NCBI RefSeq assembly: GCF_036373705.1
Contig: NC_089856.1
Coordinates: forward strand, 8,488,501-8,552,500
From: Amia ocellicauda
Lineage: Eukaryota > Chordata > Actinopteri > Amiiformes > Amiidae
DNA: 64,000 nucleotides
Direction: 5' to 3'
How positions within the stretch are numbered: position 1 is the first letter of the stretch; every line of letters starts with the position of its first letter. Shown here one piece after another: positions 23,430 to 46,159 of the stretch. Both the position numbers and the translations under genes were made by a program. The notes beneath the pieces were generated by a model that worked only from the letters and a program-made list of their open reading frames with translations, did no database searches and was not told where the DNA came from.

Positions 23430-23831
23430 TTTGTATGGATTTAACTGTGCTCTGGGGGATCTTCAATGTTTGGGATATTATAGCGCAAACCTGGCTGGTG
23501 CATTTCCAGAATCTCTCGGATTTGTTTTGAAAGCTCCTTGGTCTTCATGGTGTGGTTGTTCAGATATGGTCACTGACATACTCTGGGGTCTCCCAGAAAC
23601 AGGTGTATTTAATCTGAGATCATGTGACACTTGAATTGACCACAGCTGGACTGTATTGCACTAATTATGTTACTTCTGGAGGCAATTGACTGCACCACAG
23701 TTTATTTAAGTTTGTCATAGCAAAGGGGGTGAATACTTATGCAATCAAGACTTTTCATTTTTTTATTTGTAGTTCATTAAAAAAGATAATGTTTTTTTTC
23801 CAACATCCACATTATGTAAATACTCTGTGTA
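23430..23831. repeat. DNA-transposon-like interspersed repeat
   Basis: Phrases such as AAAGCTCCTTGGTCTTCATGG, GAGGCAATTGACTGCACCA and GGGGGTGAATACTTATGCAA are those of a widespread fish repeat related to Tc1-type elements. Neither end has a clear inverted repeat here, so it is a fragment. Family assignment rests on recognition alone. Confidence 0.55.
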
Positions 23832-26800
23832 GATCAGCGGCAGAAAATCCTTATGCAATGCACTCTACGTATTACCATATATTTGTAATATAAGTAAAAT
23901 GCATCAGTCATATTAATATATGTATTAGCCATATATGATAAATGTGATATTCCCAATATATTCTTAATATATGGGACAGACTACCTAGAAACAAGTTTTA
24001 CAGAATATCGATACCTCAATTAAAGTGCATGTTCACCATTATTCACAGATTGATGAACTATTGGTAATAACATGTAATTTGTGAATATAAGTAATGAGTA
24101 AGACCATACAATGTTGTAGTCGATGGATGATGGATGATGTTGTGTAATTATACAGATGGGCAATCAGTTAATGGCATTACCTATGTTGTAACTATGTGTA
24201 ACTAGACTGTAGAGACACTTTAAGTAATCTAAACTGTTACAGAATTGTTTGTTTTAAAATACATAGCACTTATTTTTCCTCTCAAAATCTTGAGTATGGG
24301 TTTGTGTGTGTTGTTCAATAGCTCACAGTCAATCAGCTATATTCTTGTCCCCACAGACGAGAGAACCCCATCTAACCAACTGTATAAATCTGCATGTGAA
24401 GTATAATCCCTCCATCTTCCCGCAAGTATTTCATATTCTAAATTGAGAGGTATTGCTCTGAGGTATTTCTTTTCCAGAGGAAGGAATGTTTTCCCTGTAG
24501 GATTCCTGTAGGATATTAGTAAGATTGCAGAAGGATTCAGGACTCAGAAGAAAAGAGCTCTCTGAATGACTCACCTTACACAATGATTGGGCTTAAATAG
24601 GAACTACTGTACTCCCTTTGCAACATTATTTCGCTTGCATTTCATTAATTGCCTCTATAACCTCCACTGGAGTTATATAGCGACAGACTGTCTCAGCTAA
24701 AAGAGAGGGATCGAACACATTGGCCAGGGAAATCAGTCCACAATAAAATAATCATATTTTATGTAATATTTCGGGAAATATTAGTAGCAAGCCCCCCCGC
24801 CGCCAACCCCAACCCCAGTCTGAAACACAGACATCCAATGCCTGCTTTGCAATGAGGTAATGAGATCAATACTAATGACCATGTGCATATGACATAATCA
24901 TTGACCAATTGGATTGTCAGGCTGCCATCAGGAGAGGTGTTTTATTTCTGTGCAGGTCTAAGGGTGGTGGTGGAGAGAGGGGGGTTCTGGGATATTAAGT
25001 ATGATTTCATTTTAGTATTATGGCTCTGAGAGTGATTTATGAGATACTGGTGCTGCTGTCCTCTAGACAACACTAGGGGGGATGTGAGAGCACTGACAAG
25101 GCAAGAAGAAAGGAAATACGACAGGCACTTAACAAAATAATAAATTGGCTTTGATAGGGTCCAAAAACAAATCTATGTTATTGTAGCTTCAGTTACGAAT
25201 GCCGGATCATTGCACCTCTCTGCCCACCTACAGCTATCACCAGCACTGCAGTATCGGTCCCAGCCTCTGCAGAACATCAGACTACAATCACCTCTTTTCC
25301 TGTCCTATTTCTCCTGCATAATGCTGGCTGTTAACGTGTACTATGGTAATCCTGCACTGTATATCCTGCAGTTGTCCATATTGTACATTGCTTTATTTTT
25401 TTGATCAATATTCACTTATTGGTTTATTATTATTTCACTGGCTGATATAATGAGATAAATCATATAGTGAAATCTAGCTATATGCAGTGCCTTCAGGTGA
25501 AAATGCCTATTCAAAGATATACTGATACTGAGCATTAGGACTGCAGTGTCTTACCACACAGACCGAACAGCCGTAGTATAGGCACTTCACTTCTAAAATA
25601 ATGTAATACTGCCATCTATATGCCAAAAGCGAGAACAGACTGGCCCTACACCTAATTAGGGTTGCCACCTCTTAATTTACAAGAAACAAGAGCATTTGCT
25701 ATAAAAATAAATAAATACATAAATAAATAAAACAATAAGAGCATTGAACTTTGATTAACCTTGTGTATTCATTTGAATACTATACTACATTATTTTACAG
25801 CTGTGCTAAGTACCGCACTATTAGTCAGGGTAGTGCACCTTAAACAATGATCTTTAGCACAGCTAATTGTTGGTTTCTGCTGTGTAGTTAACATCAATCA
25901 AATGGAAGAACTGACTTTGCAAGGTAAATAAGGTGTGTTTTTGCTAATTTATGTGGACGCAAGACATGGTGGATTGCAGAATAGCTTACAATTCATGAAG
26001 AGGGAGGAATGTGTAAATAAAATTAATGTAAGAGGGATGCAAAATCCCGGCAAAATCCCAACAACACCTAATACAGGTTCTGAAATAGTAAATATAGAAA
26101 GAAAAATGCAAATGCTTACCTTATCTTTTCTGAAAATAAACATAATTAGTCTATGCTTTGAAGATAATACTTGCATGTCCAGGCAGTTGGCATCTTTGCA
26201 TTTACCTATTCAAATAAGTCTGTAGTATCCTGGTCTAGGGTTGTCCGTTTTCCACAGAAATTTGACCAATATTGGAAATCTTGCATTTTGTCAATTTTGT
26301 CCACAATAGTTTTGTATTTTTGTACTTAACTCATCTTGTTACTAGATAAAAACAAGAACATTCAGACTCGATTGTTATGGCATGTTTCACTGTAGTTTGT
26401 GTACCTTGTGGTGATGTGTAAAGGCTGTAAATGTGTTTTGTGTGTGTGTGATTAATGTGTCTTGCGGCCTGAAACCAAGAGGGAGGTTTTAAAACTTGTA
26501 ATTTTATTGCCTGATCAGTAATAATAATAAATTGTTTTTTTGGGTTTTTTTTTTTACCAATGAGTTCAATTTTATCTTATTGACACCTTCATGACTTGTA
26601 TGTTTTTTCATGACTGCACAAAAAAGGTCATGACATGACCAAGCTTGACACTGTAGTTTGCTGGTTGATTAAATTAGACTTTCACCTTATGGAGCAAACC
26701 GCCTCTTGACCAGGTGAACTTGTTCACTTCTCTGTATGAACTATCACCTGTTTCACTTTTCTGTTTTGCAACTGAAGTTTGTATCACATGCTCTGAACAT

Positions 26801-27418
26801 TTGAAGTATTTTGTGCAAGTAGCAAAAGTGTGCATACCAGTTGAATGATATGTGCAAGTTAGTTGTTTTATTTTTCTGACTTTCTCTAAATAAATTCAAC
26901 ATTATACCTCAGGGAGCAGGGAGTTTATTTTCTTTCACATTTTTTAATTCCCAGAAGCTGATGGCTTTATTGTTTTACTGCAATTTTGGAGGTAGTCACT
27001 TTGGATATACAAAATAACCTTCAGAAAATTGTATTTATTTACAGAGACTTCTTGTAGAGAGAACCCAGTGCGTATGTTAACTCATCAATCACATTTAGTT
27101 TGTATTTTTCTGATCTGAATAAAAGCTCTTTGCAAAAGATGTTAATTTATTTCAAAGCAATGATAGCACAGCAGTCAAAGCAGTTGTTTGAGGAAAGTTA
27201 CTGGATTCACTAAAGAACAAAAGGCAAACAATGCAGGTCAGTTTCATTATTAAAATATACTCAGAAAGTAAAATATGGACCTTATTGGAAACCTATTGAA
27301 CCCTAACTTAATCCAAATGGCAGTACTGAAAAATGATTAACCCCTTTAATATGACTACACTATTTAGAAGATAATCTAAGATGTTAATTTGAAAGATCTA
27401 AAAAAATACTTTCAATAG

Positions 27419-27486
<68 letters not shown>

Positions 27487-29660
27487 ATTAGACAGCTACC
27501 TGATATAAAGCAAGAGCTATAGTTAATGGTGTTGAGGTTCAAGCAGGAACCAAACTGAGTGGTCGATATGTAAGCTACATTGCTTGAGATATTAAATCTG
27601 CCCACTTAGAGAACCTGAAGTATAAACCAAATAAATTAGTTTTTTAAAAGACCAAAGCTGCCATGATGTCTCAAGTCTGCTAACTGTGGTTCACCATTAA
27701 CACATTGTGTGATCTGTAATTTATGCAATGGTTTTAGTTTTTCTTTGCTTAGTCTTGGAGAACTGTGTGTGCCCATAAAAAAAGCAAAACTCAGTAAGAC
27801 ACCATCTTACAATTGTGGGAATTGTATAATTATAATTGCGTAATACTTTACTGTTGTAATTCTCCAACTCCAACAATATCCAACTAATACCCCAAATGGC
27901 CATACCAAAATAAAAGTTAATATTATTTTATAATGTATTAAATTGTATATATAAAATGTATGATTCCATTACCTGTACTACCTGCCCCCACTATCTGTAA
28001 AGTAAATTTGTATACTAATACTATGAAGCTTTCTTTATACACAGAAACATCCCTCCTTACTTGCTTCTGTAGGTGTTCCATGTTAACTGTGGATCTTTAT
28101 TGCAGGCTTATAAACAGAACTATACAACCTAACAGATTAGTTTTCATACATCCTGCTATGCAAAGCAGCAGCTTTTTTGCAGAATAGTTTAGCCTTGGGG
28201 CATCAGAGATAACACATGTACAGACATACTCGGCAGAGAATATGGTGACTTCAATGCCTTGATCTGTTCATTATATAATTATATAATTTAAAGGACAACT
28301 GAATATTAATAAACACTATTGTAACAAATAAACCACAATTTCCTTACTAGTATTAGCATCTGGTAGTGTTTGTTTGCTGTATTGTGTTCTGGATCTCTAC
28401 ATGTTATGTTTAATTAATACATAAAGCACTGCTGCCTCTCAGACTACCAGATTTCTGTCATCTTATGTCACACACAGGGAGCAAAAGTACTCCCCTGATT
28501 GAAAAGGTTAGTTTGTGCTTGCATTATACTGCACACAGGCAGACAGGGGGCGGTGTTTCTCCCTTTGTGTCACACGACTGATTTCAAGCAGTCAGCATGA
28601 AGTCTTATAGTGGCACCTCAGTAGAGTATTCTGCATTTAATATTTAAAGGTAGTTCAGAATTGTTCTATAAATAGAAATATGCATTTTTCTACTTAAAGG
28701 ACCTATTGGTTAATATATAGTACAGTTGCATACTATGTTGCAGATTGAAAGTCAGAATCAGCTGATCCCGATTTTGTAATGGCAGTAAACTGAGTGCTTC
28801 AAAACTGGAACTATGGGTTTATGTTGCAATTGATTTTTATATTGTCAGATCTAAATTTTAAAATGTGCTTACCAATAGTTCTACAGAAGTGTAACCCAGT
28901 ACAAATTATATATTTTAGAACATTTTCACACTGAATATAGACTTGTTTCAAGATCAATACATTGTCTGTGATTCACTTTTTATGCATATACTGAAATAGT
29001 TCTTGCTACATTTAAAAATGACCAAAATTACTCTAGCATGAGTAGAATTTAATGTATATTCTCGTTTTGATAAATGGACTTGGTATTAAAACTGATACAC
29101 ATTTTATACTTGAATCGTGAAATATTAAGATTCTAGAATATCAATTTTGGTAAACAGAACTTATTGTTAATGAAAATCCCCAAAAGGAAGAGTTTAAGAT
29201 TAGAACTGTGCCTAATCTATGTACATCTGTTGGATTTTTAGGAACATTCAATGTTATGGATTTGGATATTACACAACTAATTTGTGATGGTTTTGCAAGT
29301 GTAACTTTCAACAATGGACTTAAATCTGATCAGAGTTTCACAACCTTAATGTAAAGGCATTGGTTTAATGGATTAAGGTTTGAAGATCTAACTTGTAAAA
29401 TTTGATAAATCTTTTAATAGACCTAAAAGTGCTCGATTACCATGACTTAATCACAGGATCACTGCAGGTAGAACTAGGTGTTACTAGTGACCCAATAAGT
29501 CTCCATTCATTAATGGTTATTTATGGACATTTCGGTCCTGCACCCCTCCCCCAGTTGAATTAAAGAATTTTGACATTTGTCCAACTGAAAGGACCCAGTT
29601 ATTACTTTTTTACTTTTGGTAACAAGAGAAAAAGAGTCTGTACAAATGCACTTCAATACG
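23832..29660. other. Gene-poor intergenic region
   Basis: About 5.8 kb without a recognisable coding region before the tuba1c-like 3' end. It is AT-rich with short simple repeats, including (AAAT)n near 25700-25730 and the (TA)n array at 27423-27486. The segment around 24840-24960 is complex and could be non-coding regulatory DNA. Small open frames (for example 25935-26225) show no domains. Confidence 0.45.
27423..27486. repeat. (AT)n microsatellite
   Basis: Uninterrupted alternating A/T over about 60 bases. Confidence 0.95.
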
Positions 29661-29667
29661 ATTCACA

Positions 29668-29673
29668 TTTATT
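29668..29673 (-). promoter_or_regulatory. Polyadenylation signal of the tuba1c-like gene
   Basis: AATAAA on the minus strand, about 135 bases after the stop codon. It is the first canonical signal downstream and gives a short 3' UTR, typical of tubulins. Confidence 0.6.
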
Positions 29674-29808
29674 GCAACAGAAAAGTGCTTAAAACTTTTA
29701 AGAGGTTTCACAGGGACAGAGAAAGTTAAAACGTTGAAATTAAGAGAAGGGTTCAGGAAACTGAAATCTTTTGGAAGACAGTTTGAAGATCGTATTCAGT
29801 TGCAGCAC

Positions 29809-34773
<4,965 letters not shown>

Positions 34774-35061
34774 TTTAGAGCTGTGGTGTTTTGGGATGAA
34801 GATAAAAGGCTAAAATGTTCAGTACGGATCAACTCTCACGCAGAGACCTTTAGGAGTCTATTGTGAGAAGTTTGCTGCGTGTCGTCCTGGGTGCGGCAAT
34901 ATATACGCCGCCGGCCCGCCGTCAGCGAGGGGCGGGCCCTTCGCGCCGCAGCACGGCCTCCTTTTCAATTCCCCCCTCTGATTGGCGGAAGGGGCGTGGG
35001 GAGTCGGGTTGCTCATTGGCTGTTTGTAACATTCAAATCAAAATTCCACTGCCTATTAAGG
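34774..35061 (-). promoter_or_regulatory. tuba1c-like 5' UTR and promoter
   Basis: On the minus strand, going upstream from the ATG, there is a TATA box (GTATATATT, 34898-34906) and GC boxes (GGGGCGGG near 34929-34936, GGGGCGTGGG at 34991-35000). Two CCAAT boxes follow (34981-34985 and 35014-35018), and a perfect CArG box, CCTATTAAGG, lies at 35052-35061. A start site near 34870 is inferred, giving a 5' UTR of about 100 bases. NF-Y, Sp1-type and SRF binding are predicted from the motifs only. Confidence 0.7.
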
Positions 35062-36535
35062 AAGTGGTAGCAGAGTGGAAAATGTGGGGAGTTCAGTGCG
35101 TTTGAGTGTCACCGTGAGGGGGAACTGCACAAAACACAATGTCAGCCGGTTTGATCTTGCTACGAGCCTGATACTAGTGTTGAATTCACTCCATCTTATA
35201 ATAACAGCTTATTTCATTCAACATGGTACACAAATTTGTTTGGGTTTTGTCAACGTGAGATTGGAAATTCTCAAAATTCTCATTCTCAGTTGTGTATTAT
35301 TGCCATGAATACAGAATCCCTGCCAAATTGCTATATTTTCTTTCATTTTGGCATTTTATGTATAGTTTTTGTCCATTTGTATTAGTCTATTGCACTTTAA
35401 TCACCTTGACAGCAGTAAAATATGTATTCTGTACATGGAACATATTACCAGCCATCAACGGCAATGACAGCATTTCCTAATGGAGGAACATAATTTCGTA
35501 AGTGTTTCAACTTAAATAGCCTGTGCTCCTTTGGGAGGATGTTGGCTTTGTGCATCCCATTAGCATTAAATGCACTGCAGAGAGATTTGATTGCACTGGG
35601 TATTTTAAATGAAGATCTGCATCGAATAAGCCAAGGGCATATGGAAAGTTAAATGTTTTTCTCTTGTTCTTGAAAAAGCATCGCTTCTGAGTATGTGGTG
35701 GTCGTGTTTGTTTATTAAACAAACCAAATATACATTAAAACTAACCCTGTACAGATTTTTTTTTAAACTTCCAAAATATTACCTTTCTACAAACGCTCGT
35801 CTGATTCAACTGGGAATCCCTAAACATAGTATAATTGTCCACATTTCCCACAGCACTTCTGCCTAATACAAATCCCATCTCTTTGCATCAGCTTGTGTGT
35901 CAGGCCCTGTATCAAAAGCTGCCGTAGTCCACACACACATCACCACCATCATATGGACCTTCTTTCTTGATACTTATTCTGTTTTTTTAAGTATTCAGCA
36001 TATGTCTGAAGTAGGTTTTGCAGTGCTTATTGGCAGTAAATTATTTGATTTTCCGTTAACTAAACAATGTTTCTTATTTCCTACGCTGTAAAACATGATA
36101 CAGGATCGTCTCTCTTAACTTCGACATGCCTTATTAATGCCCTCTGTCTCTTTTGTCTTGCATTACCACATTGTGAGTGGAGTTTTGTTTTACCATCTGT
36201 GCAGTTGGAAGCTCTTTTGGAATACAAATGCTCCCTATTTTCTCTCTTAGAGGAAATGAGAACAAAGGAATATTTGCGGAATTGTATGCCAGCAGGTGTG
36301 TAGACATCTGAGATTTTTGCATTATGAGCCCTCAGCTCAAATACAATGCTCATCACTACTGACAAGGGAAAGAGTATAAAACAAATAATAAGATCAAAGG
36401 GTCCCACCTTATAAACCACACCTTAAATGCAGAACACCACTTATGGACGTCTTTCACAATACATTTGCACAGTAATTTTACAAGTTTCTTTTAATTATTC
36501 CTAAGCATCAAAGGAATGACTAAGGTGTGTAAAGT

Positions 36536-36537
<2 letters not shown>

Positions 36538-36600
<63 letters not shown>
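36538..36600. repeat. (AAT)n microsatellite
   Basis: About 20 units, running into AGTAGTAGTA. It has opposite polarity to the (ATT)n array 140 bases away at 36739-36790, so the pair could form a hairpin. Confidence 0.95.
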
Positions 36601-36601
<1 letters not shown>

Positions 36602-36738
36602 GTAGTAGTAAATAGAAAAAAAACATCGCTTTGTAATACAATCTGGAACCTGGATATCAAGTTGAATTAATGTGTATCCAGTTATGTAACCTATTTATTT
36701 TTAAGCTTCCAAGCACAAAGTGACGCGTCTTATTCTCC

Positions 36739-36790
<52 letters not shown>
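36739..36790. repeat. (ATT)n microsatellite
   Basis: About 17 uninterrupted units on the plus strand. Confidence 0.95.
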
Positions 36791-36791
<1 letters not shown>

Positions 36792-39333
36792 GTGTGGCCA
36801 AGCATGAAGTGATAGAGACCTATTGTCATTTTAAGGATGGTTAGGCTTCCAGTTTCCTTCCATCAGCCAAAACGTAAAATCACCCTGGAATGCTCAAAAT
36901 GTCATGAAACCTCATGAAACGTGGCACAATCACACAGGCCCGTGGTACCTTGTTTTATATTATTATTGGTATTATAAAAACAAGCCATACTGGTCAGTCA
37001 GGGCGCAGCTGTTGGTGGTACCCGATTGCATCCCATCAGCGCCGGCAGCTCCGCGTCGTCCTGGTGCTGCACACACGATCAATGCGCTGCCCTGCTCTCC
37101 TCCTCCTTTGTTTTTTGGCAATAGCTGCCACTAACAAAGACCTGCAGCCGTCTGACCGTCTTGGAGCGCCCAAAACCATATACCCATGTATCCCTCCTTG
37201 GTTATTTGTTTTGTCTTCAAAGTTCTTTATTTCAGTTCATTATATTCCGTTTATGATATTATATTGTTGTGTTTGAAGACTCATACGTTTGTGCAGAAAT
37301 CCTTAAGTAAAACACTGTGAAGGCAATTGTGCTGCAAATCTCTCTCCCCTTTTGTTTCCGACAGCCAGCCTGTCACAACTAGTCACATGGCACTGCCACC
37401 ATTCTGCATTATCTTATATATTAGGACATAAAAAGAAAAAATCTCCGAAAACGCATATAGTAACTATATGAAATCTAGTGCCCATTATAATTATATTTTG
37501 TACCTTTTTTTTAAGAGGAAATTAACGGATCTACAGTTTGCCAACACTATATTCAAGGGGAGGTCGCGCTAGTCTGCAGAGTGCAGAGTGCTTTGATTTT
37601 TGACTCACTTTGTGGTTATAGATCATTTTGCTTTTAAATGACTGATAACTGAAATATTTAGCTATGCCAATTAAGTGTGAAAGGCTAGTGTTGCGTTCCA
37701 GTTTTGGTAACGTTTGATATTTAAATGATTTTTTTATGTTAAAAGTTAATAGTTGTATACATTCGTGTTGTTTAACGTTTCCTGGCATAGCTGGGTCATT
37801 CAAAGTGTAGTAGTAGGGAACCCAAACTCAGACATCTATCATTTTCGGTCCAATGATAAGATCGCCCTCTGGTGGTCCACACGCTCCCACCTCCAGTTAA
37901 ATGTCACAGGAGGCCTCCCCTAAATCACCTCCAGACGTCCTCAGCTTTTGACGTCTGAGGATTTCAGGCATCTGTGTAGTATGGCTGCTAACACATACTT
38001 AAAATATACAACTAATAACAGAAAGTACCAAAAATCTGTATGTTAAGTACTTGTCTTTAATACATGTACTACAGTTCTACAATGATCATAGAAGGTCTGA
38101 CTTGAGGGAAGATAGGATTTTAAAAGTGTGCTTATTTTCATTGCATTCAGTGCATTATTTAATGTCTAGATTTAAACAGTTTCTTCCACAGCATGATATA
38201 AATTTGAGATTATACTCATAGTATTATTCTCATTTGTGTATATTTAATTAGAGATTGTTTTTTCAATTAAAAGTAAATGGAATACATTAATGATATTTTC
38301 TCATGTCTATTTACCAAATAATGGCAGTCAAAGGTGAATGTTTTGTGGGATTATTAAAGTATGGCAATATAAAAAATGTACTTTTTTTCACAAAAAAAAT
38401 AAATCTATGAAAGTGGGATTCTGAAGTGGGTTTTTTTTGTAATTTTTAAATTTGAATTTCTAAGAACACTACATGAATAAATGAAAGGTAATAGATACAC
38501 AGATATTATGTGTTTATTTATTAATTCATAGTTTTATTGAATGTATGGAAATGTTTGAATGGATGACTAAAATAAGGAGACACATAAGAATCTGAAAATA
38601 TTAAACCACTAATATATTTTTTCTTCCATTTAATTAAGTATATAACTGAAAGAAACATCACCTTTGTAGACTATGTAAAGTTGATATAAACCCAGAAGAG
38701 GGCACTGTATCTTTAGTTTGAACTTTCCTAAAACCTGTAGTATAGTTACAGACTTTGAAAATCCACCAAAGCCTAGTGCAAAAACATTTTTCTAAAGCCT
38801 GAAATACTGCAAATTATGGTACAATTCATGCTTGTGGGTATACATTATTGTAGTACCGAAGTGGTGATAAGATATTGTGGAACTGTTTGTGAAAGGACTT
38901 TCAATCCTTGGGGGGAAAACAAATATTCTTAATGTCTGTGATATGAGACTTTACTGTGTACGTTGCAATTTGAAAAATAAAATGCATCTCAAATAATCAA
39001 GTAGATCAGCTTTAACTATTCATAATTTCAGACTGTTGAGGTTTTCCTTATCTAAAAGTTTGAAAACTTTTCAAAACGGTACACTTTAATATTGTTTTAT
39101 TTCCTGATTTCAGTGGTGTTGTTTTACTGACTTGCAGGAAAGTGAAATTACGTAACTTGCGAACCTCAGCTTATTCTAGTTTCAGCATTAGGAGATACAA
39201 AAAGGGTATACATTTTTTTCACAATGGTGTATTGTTTTGACAAGATTGTACAAGTATCATTCTAAGTAAAAGAGTGTTTCAATACAAATAAAAATATATT
39301 CAAGACGAAACCACTGTACTTTTTATGGTGAGA

Positions 39334-39339
39334 TTTATT
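39334..39339 (-). promoter_or_regulatory. Polyadenylation signal of the tuba1b-like gene
   Basis: AATAAA on the minus strand about 245 bases after the stop codon. Confidence 0.55.
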
Positions 39340-39585
39340 GCATGTAATGGACAAAACCACAAGTTGTGCCAAGACATGTAAAAAGGAATAGACAACGATC
39401 ACAGGTCTGACGACTAAGTTAATTTAATCTTTAGAAGATTGTTACAGCCTTAATGTAGATATCCTTCTTTCATGGCCTTTTTTGCTATTACACATTTTCT
39501 CACCAGGCACATGACAAAAAAACCTACCTTCACATGAACAAAAGGAACTAATTCAGTGCATAATGACTAACAAAATATGGTGGAT

Positions 39586-43180
<3,595 letters not shown>

Positions 43181-43385
43181 ATTGGTGTCTTTACCGTGAA
43201 AGAAGACGAGAAGCCGTGAAAGAAATTGAGAAAATAAATTAACGCCACTCGCCTAGACAACTAAGAGTCAATGCAAGTAACTGCAGCGCCAGGAGGTGCG
43301 CGTCTCCCGAATTTAAGGCAGGCGACGGGTCTGTTCTGAATAAATTAATATATTATATAAATTATGCGGCGGCGGACCAATCACA
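43181..43385 (-). promoter_or_regulatory. tuba1b-like 5' UTR and promoter
   Basis: On the minus strand a TTTATATAA TATA box lies at 43353-43361, with a start site inferred near 43325 (5' UTR about 145 bases). A CCAAT box in inverted orientation lies just upstream at 43377-43381, next to a CGCCGCCG run. The AT-rich core differs from the GC-rich promoter of the tuba1c-like gene. Confidence 0.6.
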
Positions 43386-44322
43386 GCGAAGGAGCTTTGG
43401 TTATGTGGACTTTGGTTGGAGCTGCACAGGAATACGAAGCCCCGTGTAGAGGAATGAATTGTGCGATTTGCAGGAGGTATATGATGCTGTTGTAAGACGT
43501 TAGTTTGTCAGTATTGTCTAACTAAGTAAAGTTGTGCTCTTTTTTTCTTTTACGACGCGTGATATGAGGTGTTAGGTCTTTCCATGTACGTAGATGTGAA
43601 CGCATCGATGGGTTAGAACAGAAATCCTGGAGACCTGCTGTACTGTATACTGAATTGGATTAAAGTCACGCCTTGACGAAACAAGCAAATAGCATTTGTT
43701 TAAAAAATATGAAAGCTGGGTAATTAAAAAAACGCATTTATTTTAATACATACATAAAGTCTTCAACATTTGCGGTTCAAGCCCTGCCACTGCTTTTTTC
43801 AGGAGCCAAAAATCCGCATTGATGTTCCAAAAAGGTGTGGTTATGCCGCAGTTGCAATGCGCCTTAGTATCTAGCTTTTGGAGGGGAGTAAACCCAAATT
43901 TAACAGGGATAGTTAACGTTATGCTTTGATAGATAGATAGATAGATATGACAGCATATTCATTTTGATTGCAGTTGAATTACATATAGTGTGATTCGTAA
44001 GAACGTCTACTATACTGATCAATTTCTGTAATTATATTTTTAGACACTAGTGTGCACCATGGTATAAAGACAATGCAGAATACTGTATTGAGTATCTTTC
44101 TGTATTTGCGTAAATCTTAATTAATTTTGATTACAGAGGACTTAACGGGATTCTGCAGAGTTTTGGTTTCTTTTAAATCAAAGTGAGACATATGCTGGAT
44201 TTGGCATAAACTGATAGAAAGTCAAAGGGGTTTTGTGATTAAGTATTTATTTGGTTTTTTCAGTCCAGGGTGTTTTGAATCCCACACACTACAAGAAATC
44301 TGCTTTCAAATAGCGTATGCTA

Positions 44323-44388
<66 letters not shown>

Positions 44389-46159
44389 GTGGTAGCACTC
44401 TTTATTTTTCACTCTCTTGAACAGCTTATCCCACAACATTTCAATTGTAAGAAACTGAAACCAGGGTATCGTTTTTAAAATCTGTCATTTCTAAGGGTCA
44501 TGAAATTGTTACAAAATAACTCTGAGACGTGATAAGGAGTGAATGGTCAGCCGTACTCAACGTTAGACTACTAGGAGATTAGATAATTACTTGAACAAAT
44601 GCAGCTGTGTTTGGAAAAAATAATACATTTTGTAGTAAATCCACATAATTCTTTGAGATGGATTTTCAATCAACAGTTTATTCTGACTCTTTTGTAATTT
44701 CCATTGTATATATGTTTGTTGTATCTGTGTGTGTATTTGTGTGTGGTTGGATAATTGAAAACCTGGTCATGTGTCTAAAGTTGTATTTATCTTCTGCAGA
44801 GCTGAGATTTGATGTCCAGTGAAGGTAAAGTGTTTCAAACAAGCAGGCCTGTGTATATAACCCTAGCTTTACTGCTGATTTATTGTGTGTTTCTTGTTAT
44901 TTCACCTCCTTCTTCTCTGTCCTTCAGCTGAGATGTCAAACCATGAATGTCCTGTGGTCAGCAACACTACAGCAACAGTTGTTAAATCATTGTTTTTCCC
45001 TTAGTCTCTTATAAGTCACTTTCAATAAAAGTATCCACTAATTGACTGGTTATTATTATTTACAGAAATCATGCATTGAACTAGATGCATTGTGTATGTA
45101 TATGCAGATATGTGAAAGAACACTATATAATATAAGGAACTGAGGTAGGTGGTATGTAACATGAAAGGGGTATTGATACATCAGCAACTGGACAATGTGC
45201 ATTACAGTACATTGATGGAACAGTCCTGTTGGGCACATCTGATCAAATAATCCTCACTGTTAAGTCACAAATATTTTTGAATGAGAGGAAAAAGTGCTTA
45301 TATCCAACCACAAACACCACATTTTAATTTATACTTTAGGATCTAATTAAAGGCCAGGATACAAACCTCTGCTTTCAGTAGTTTAACAACACCAATTTGT
45401 ATGGGGGGTGTGGTGAAAGTAATTTGATATGACTCCCCACCTACAGTAATTGAGCCAAGGAGCTGCTACAGAGGCGGCGACAGGGGAGGTGGTGGGATGC
45501 AAAACAACGAACACTGGGGGCGTGTGTTGAGGATGAGGTATTTATACTCTTTGACCGGAAGTGAGTGTGATGAAATTGGAGTTGTCTACTCCCGAAATTG
45601 ATCTATAAATTCCACTTAATGTGGTGTGAAAATGATGTGTATATTCTCCTTCAGCTGTACAGATGACAGTGGTAGAGTGCAACCATTACAGCAAAAGTGC
45701 AGCTGTTTCGGCATTTGGCACCAGGCAGTGGAAATCTAAGACAGCTGGGAAACACACATAAAACAAAATAACACACACAAAACACAGTGGCATCTGCAGT
45801 CTCCCACACAGAAATTTTTCACTGCTCAGCCCCTGATATTTTAGTGGAGGAGGAAGAGAGTCACTGCCTTTTCAAAGGAACTCAAAGCCTGTTTACCCAA
45901 ACCACCATGACAAGTTCATGTGATAAAATTTAAGCTGTGACATACTCGCATTAGTTCTGAAAACATCTACAGTGTACAGCATGGCTTCAATTGATCGTAT
46001 TAACCCATCCAATTTCAAAACATATTTTTTCTTTCTAGACACTTGTAAAGAGAATATTTTTTAAACCATTTTTCTATAAATTTCAGATCAGTTTTGATAT
46101 TAGCTTTGAAGTGAGAATTGTTTCTTATGTGTGATGTACAAATATAATGATGTATTCAG
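43386..46159. other. Intergenic, no gene seen
   Basis: Contains a short (GATA)n run near 43929-43946 and the (ATT)n array at 44324-44386. No coding frame with a domain was found. Confidence 0.45.
44324..44386. repeat. (ATT)n microsatellite
   Basis: About 20 units. It lacks the L2 tail next to it, unlike the arrays at 14172 and 17812, so it is probably a plain microsatellite. Confidence 0.95.

Larger units (their letters stand above)
35062..39333. other. Intergenic between the tuba1c-like promoter and tuba1b-like 3' end
   Basis: No gene was recognised. Two AAT/ATT arrays occur at 36538-36600 (followed by AGT repeats) and 36739-36790. A GC-richer patch lies near 37010-37100. Small frames have no domains. 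Confidence 0.45.
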
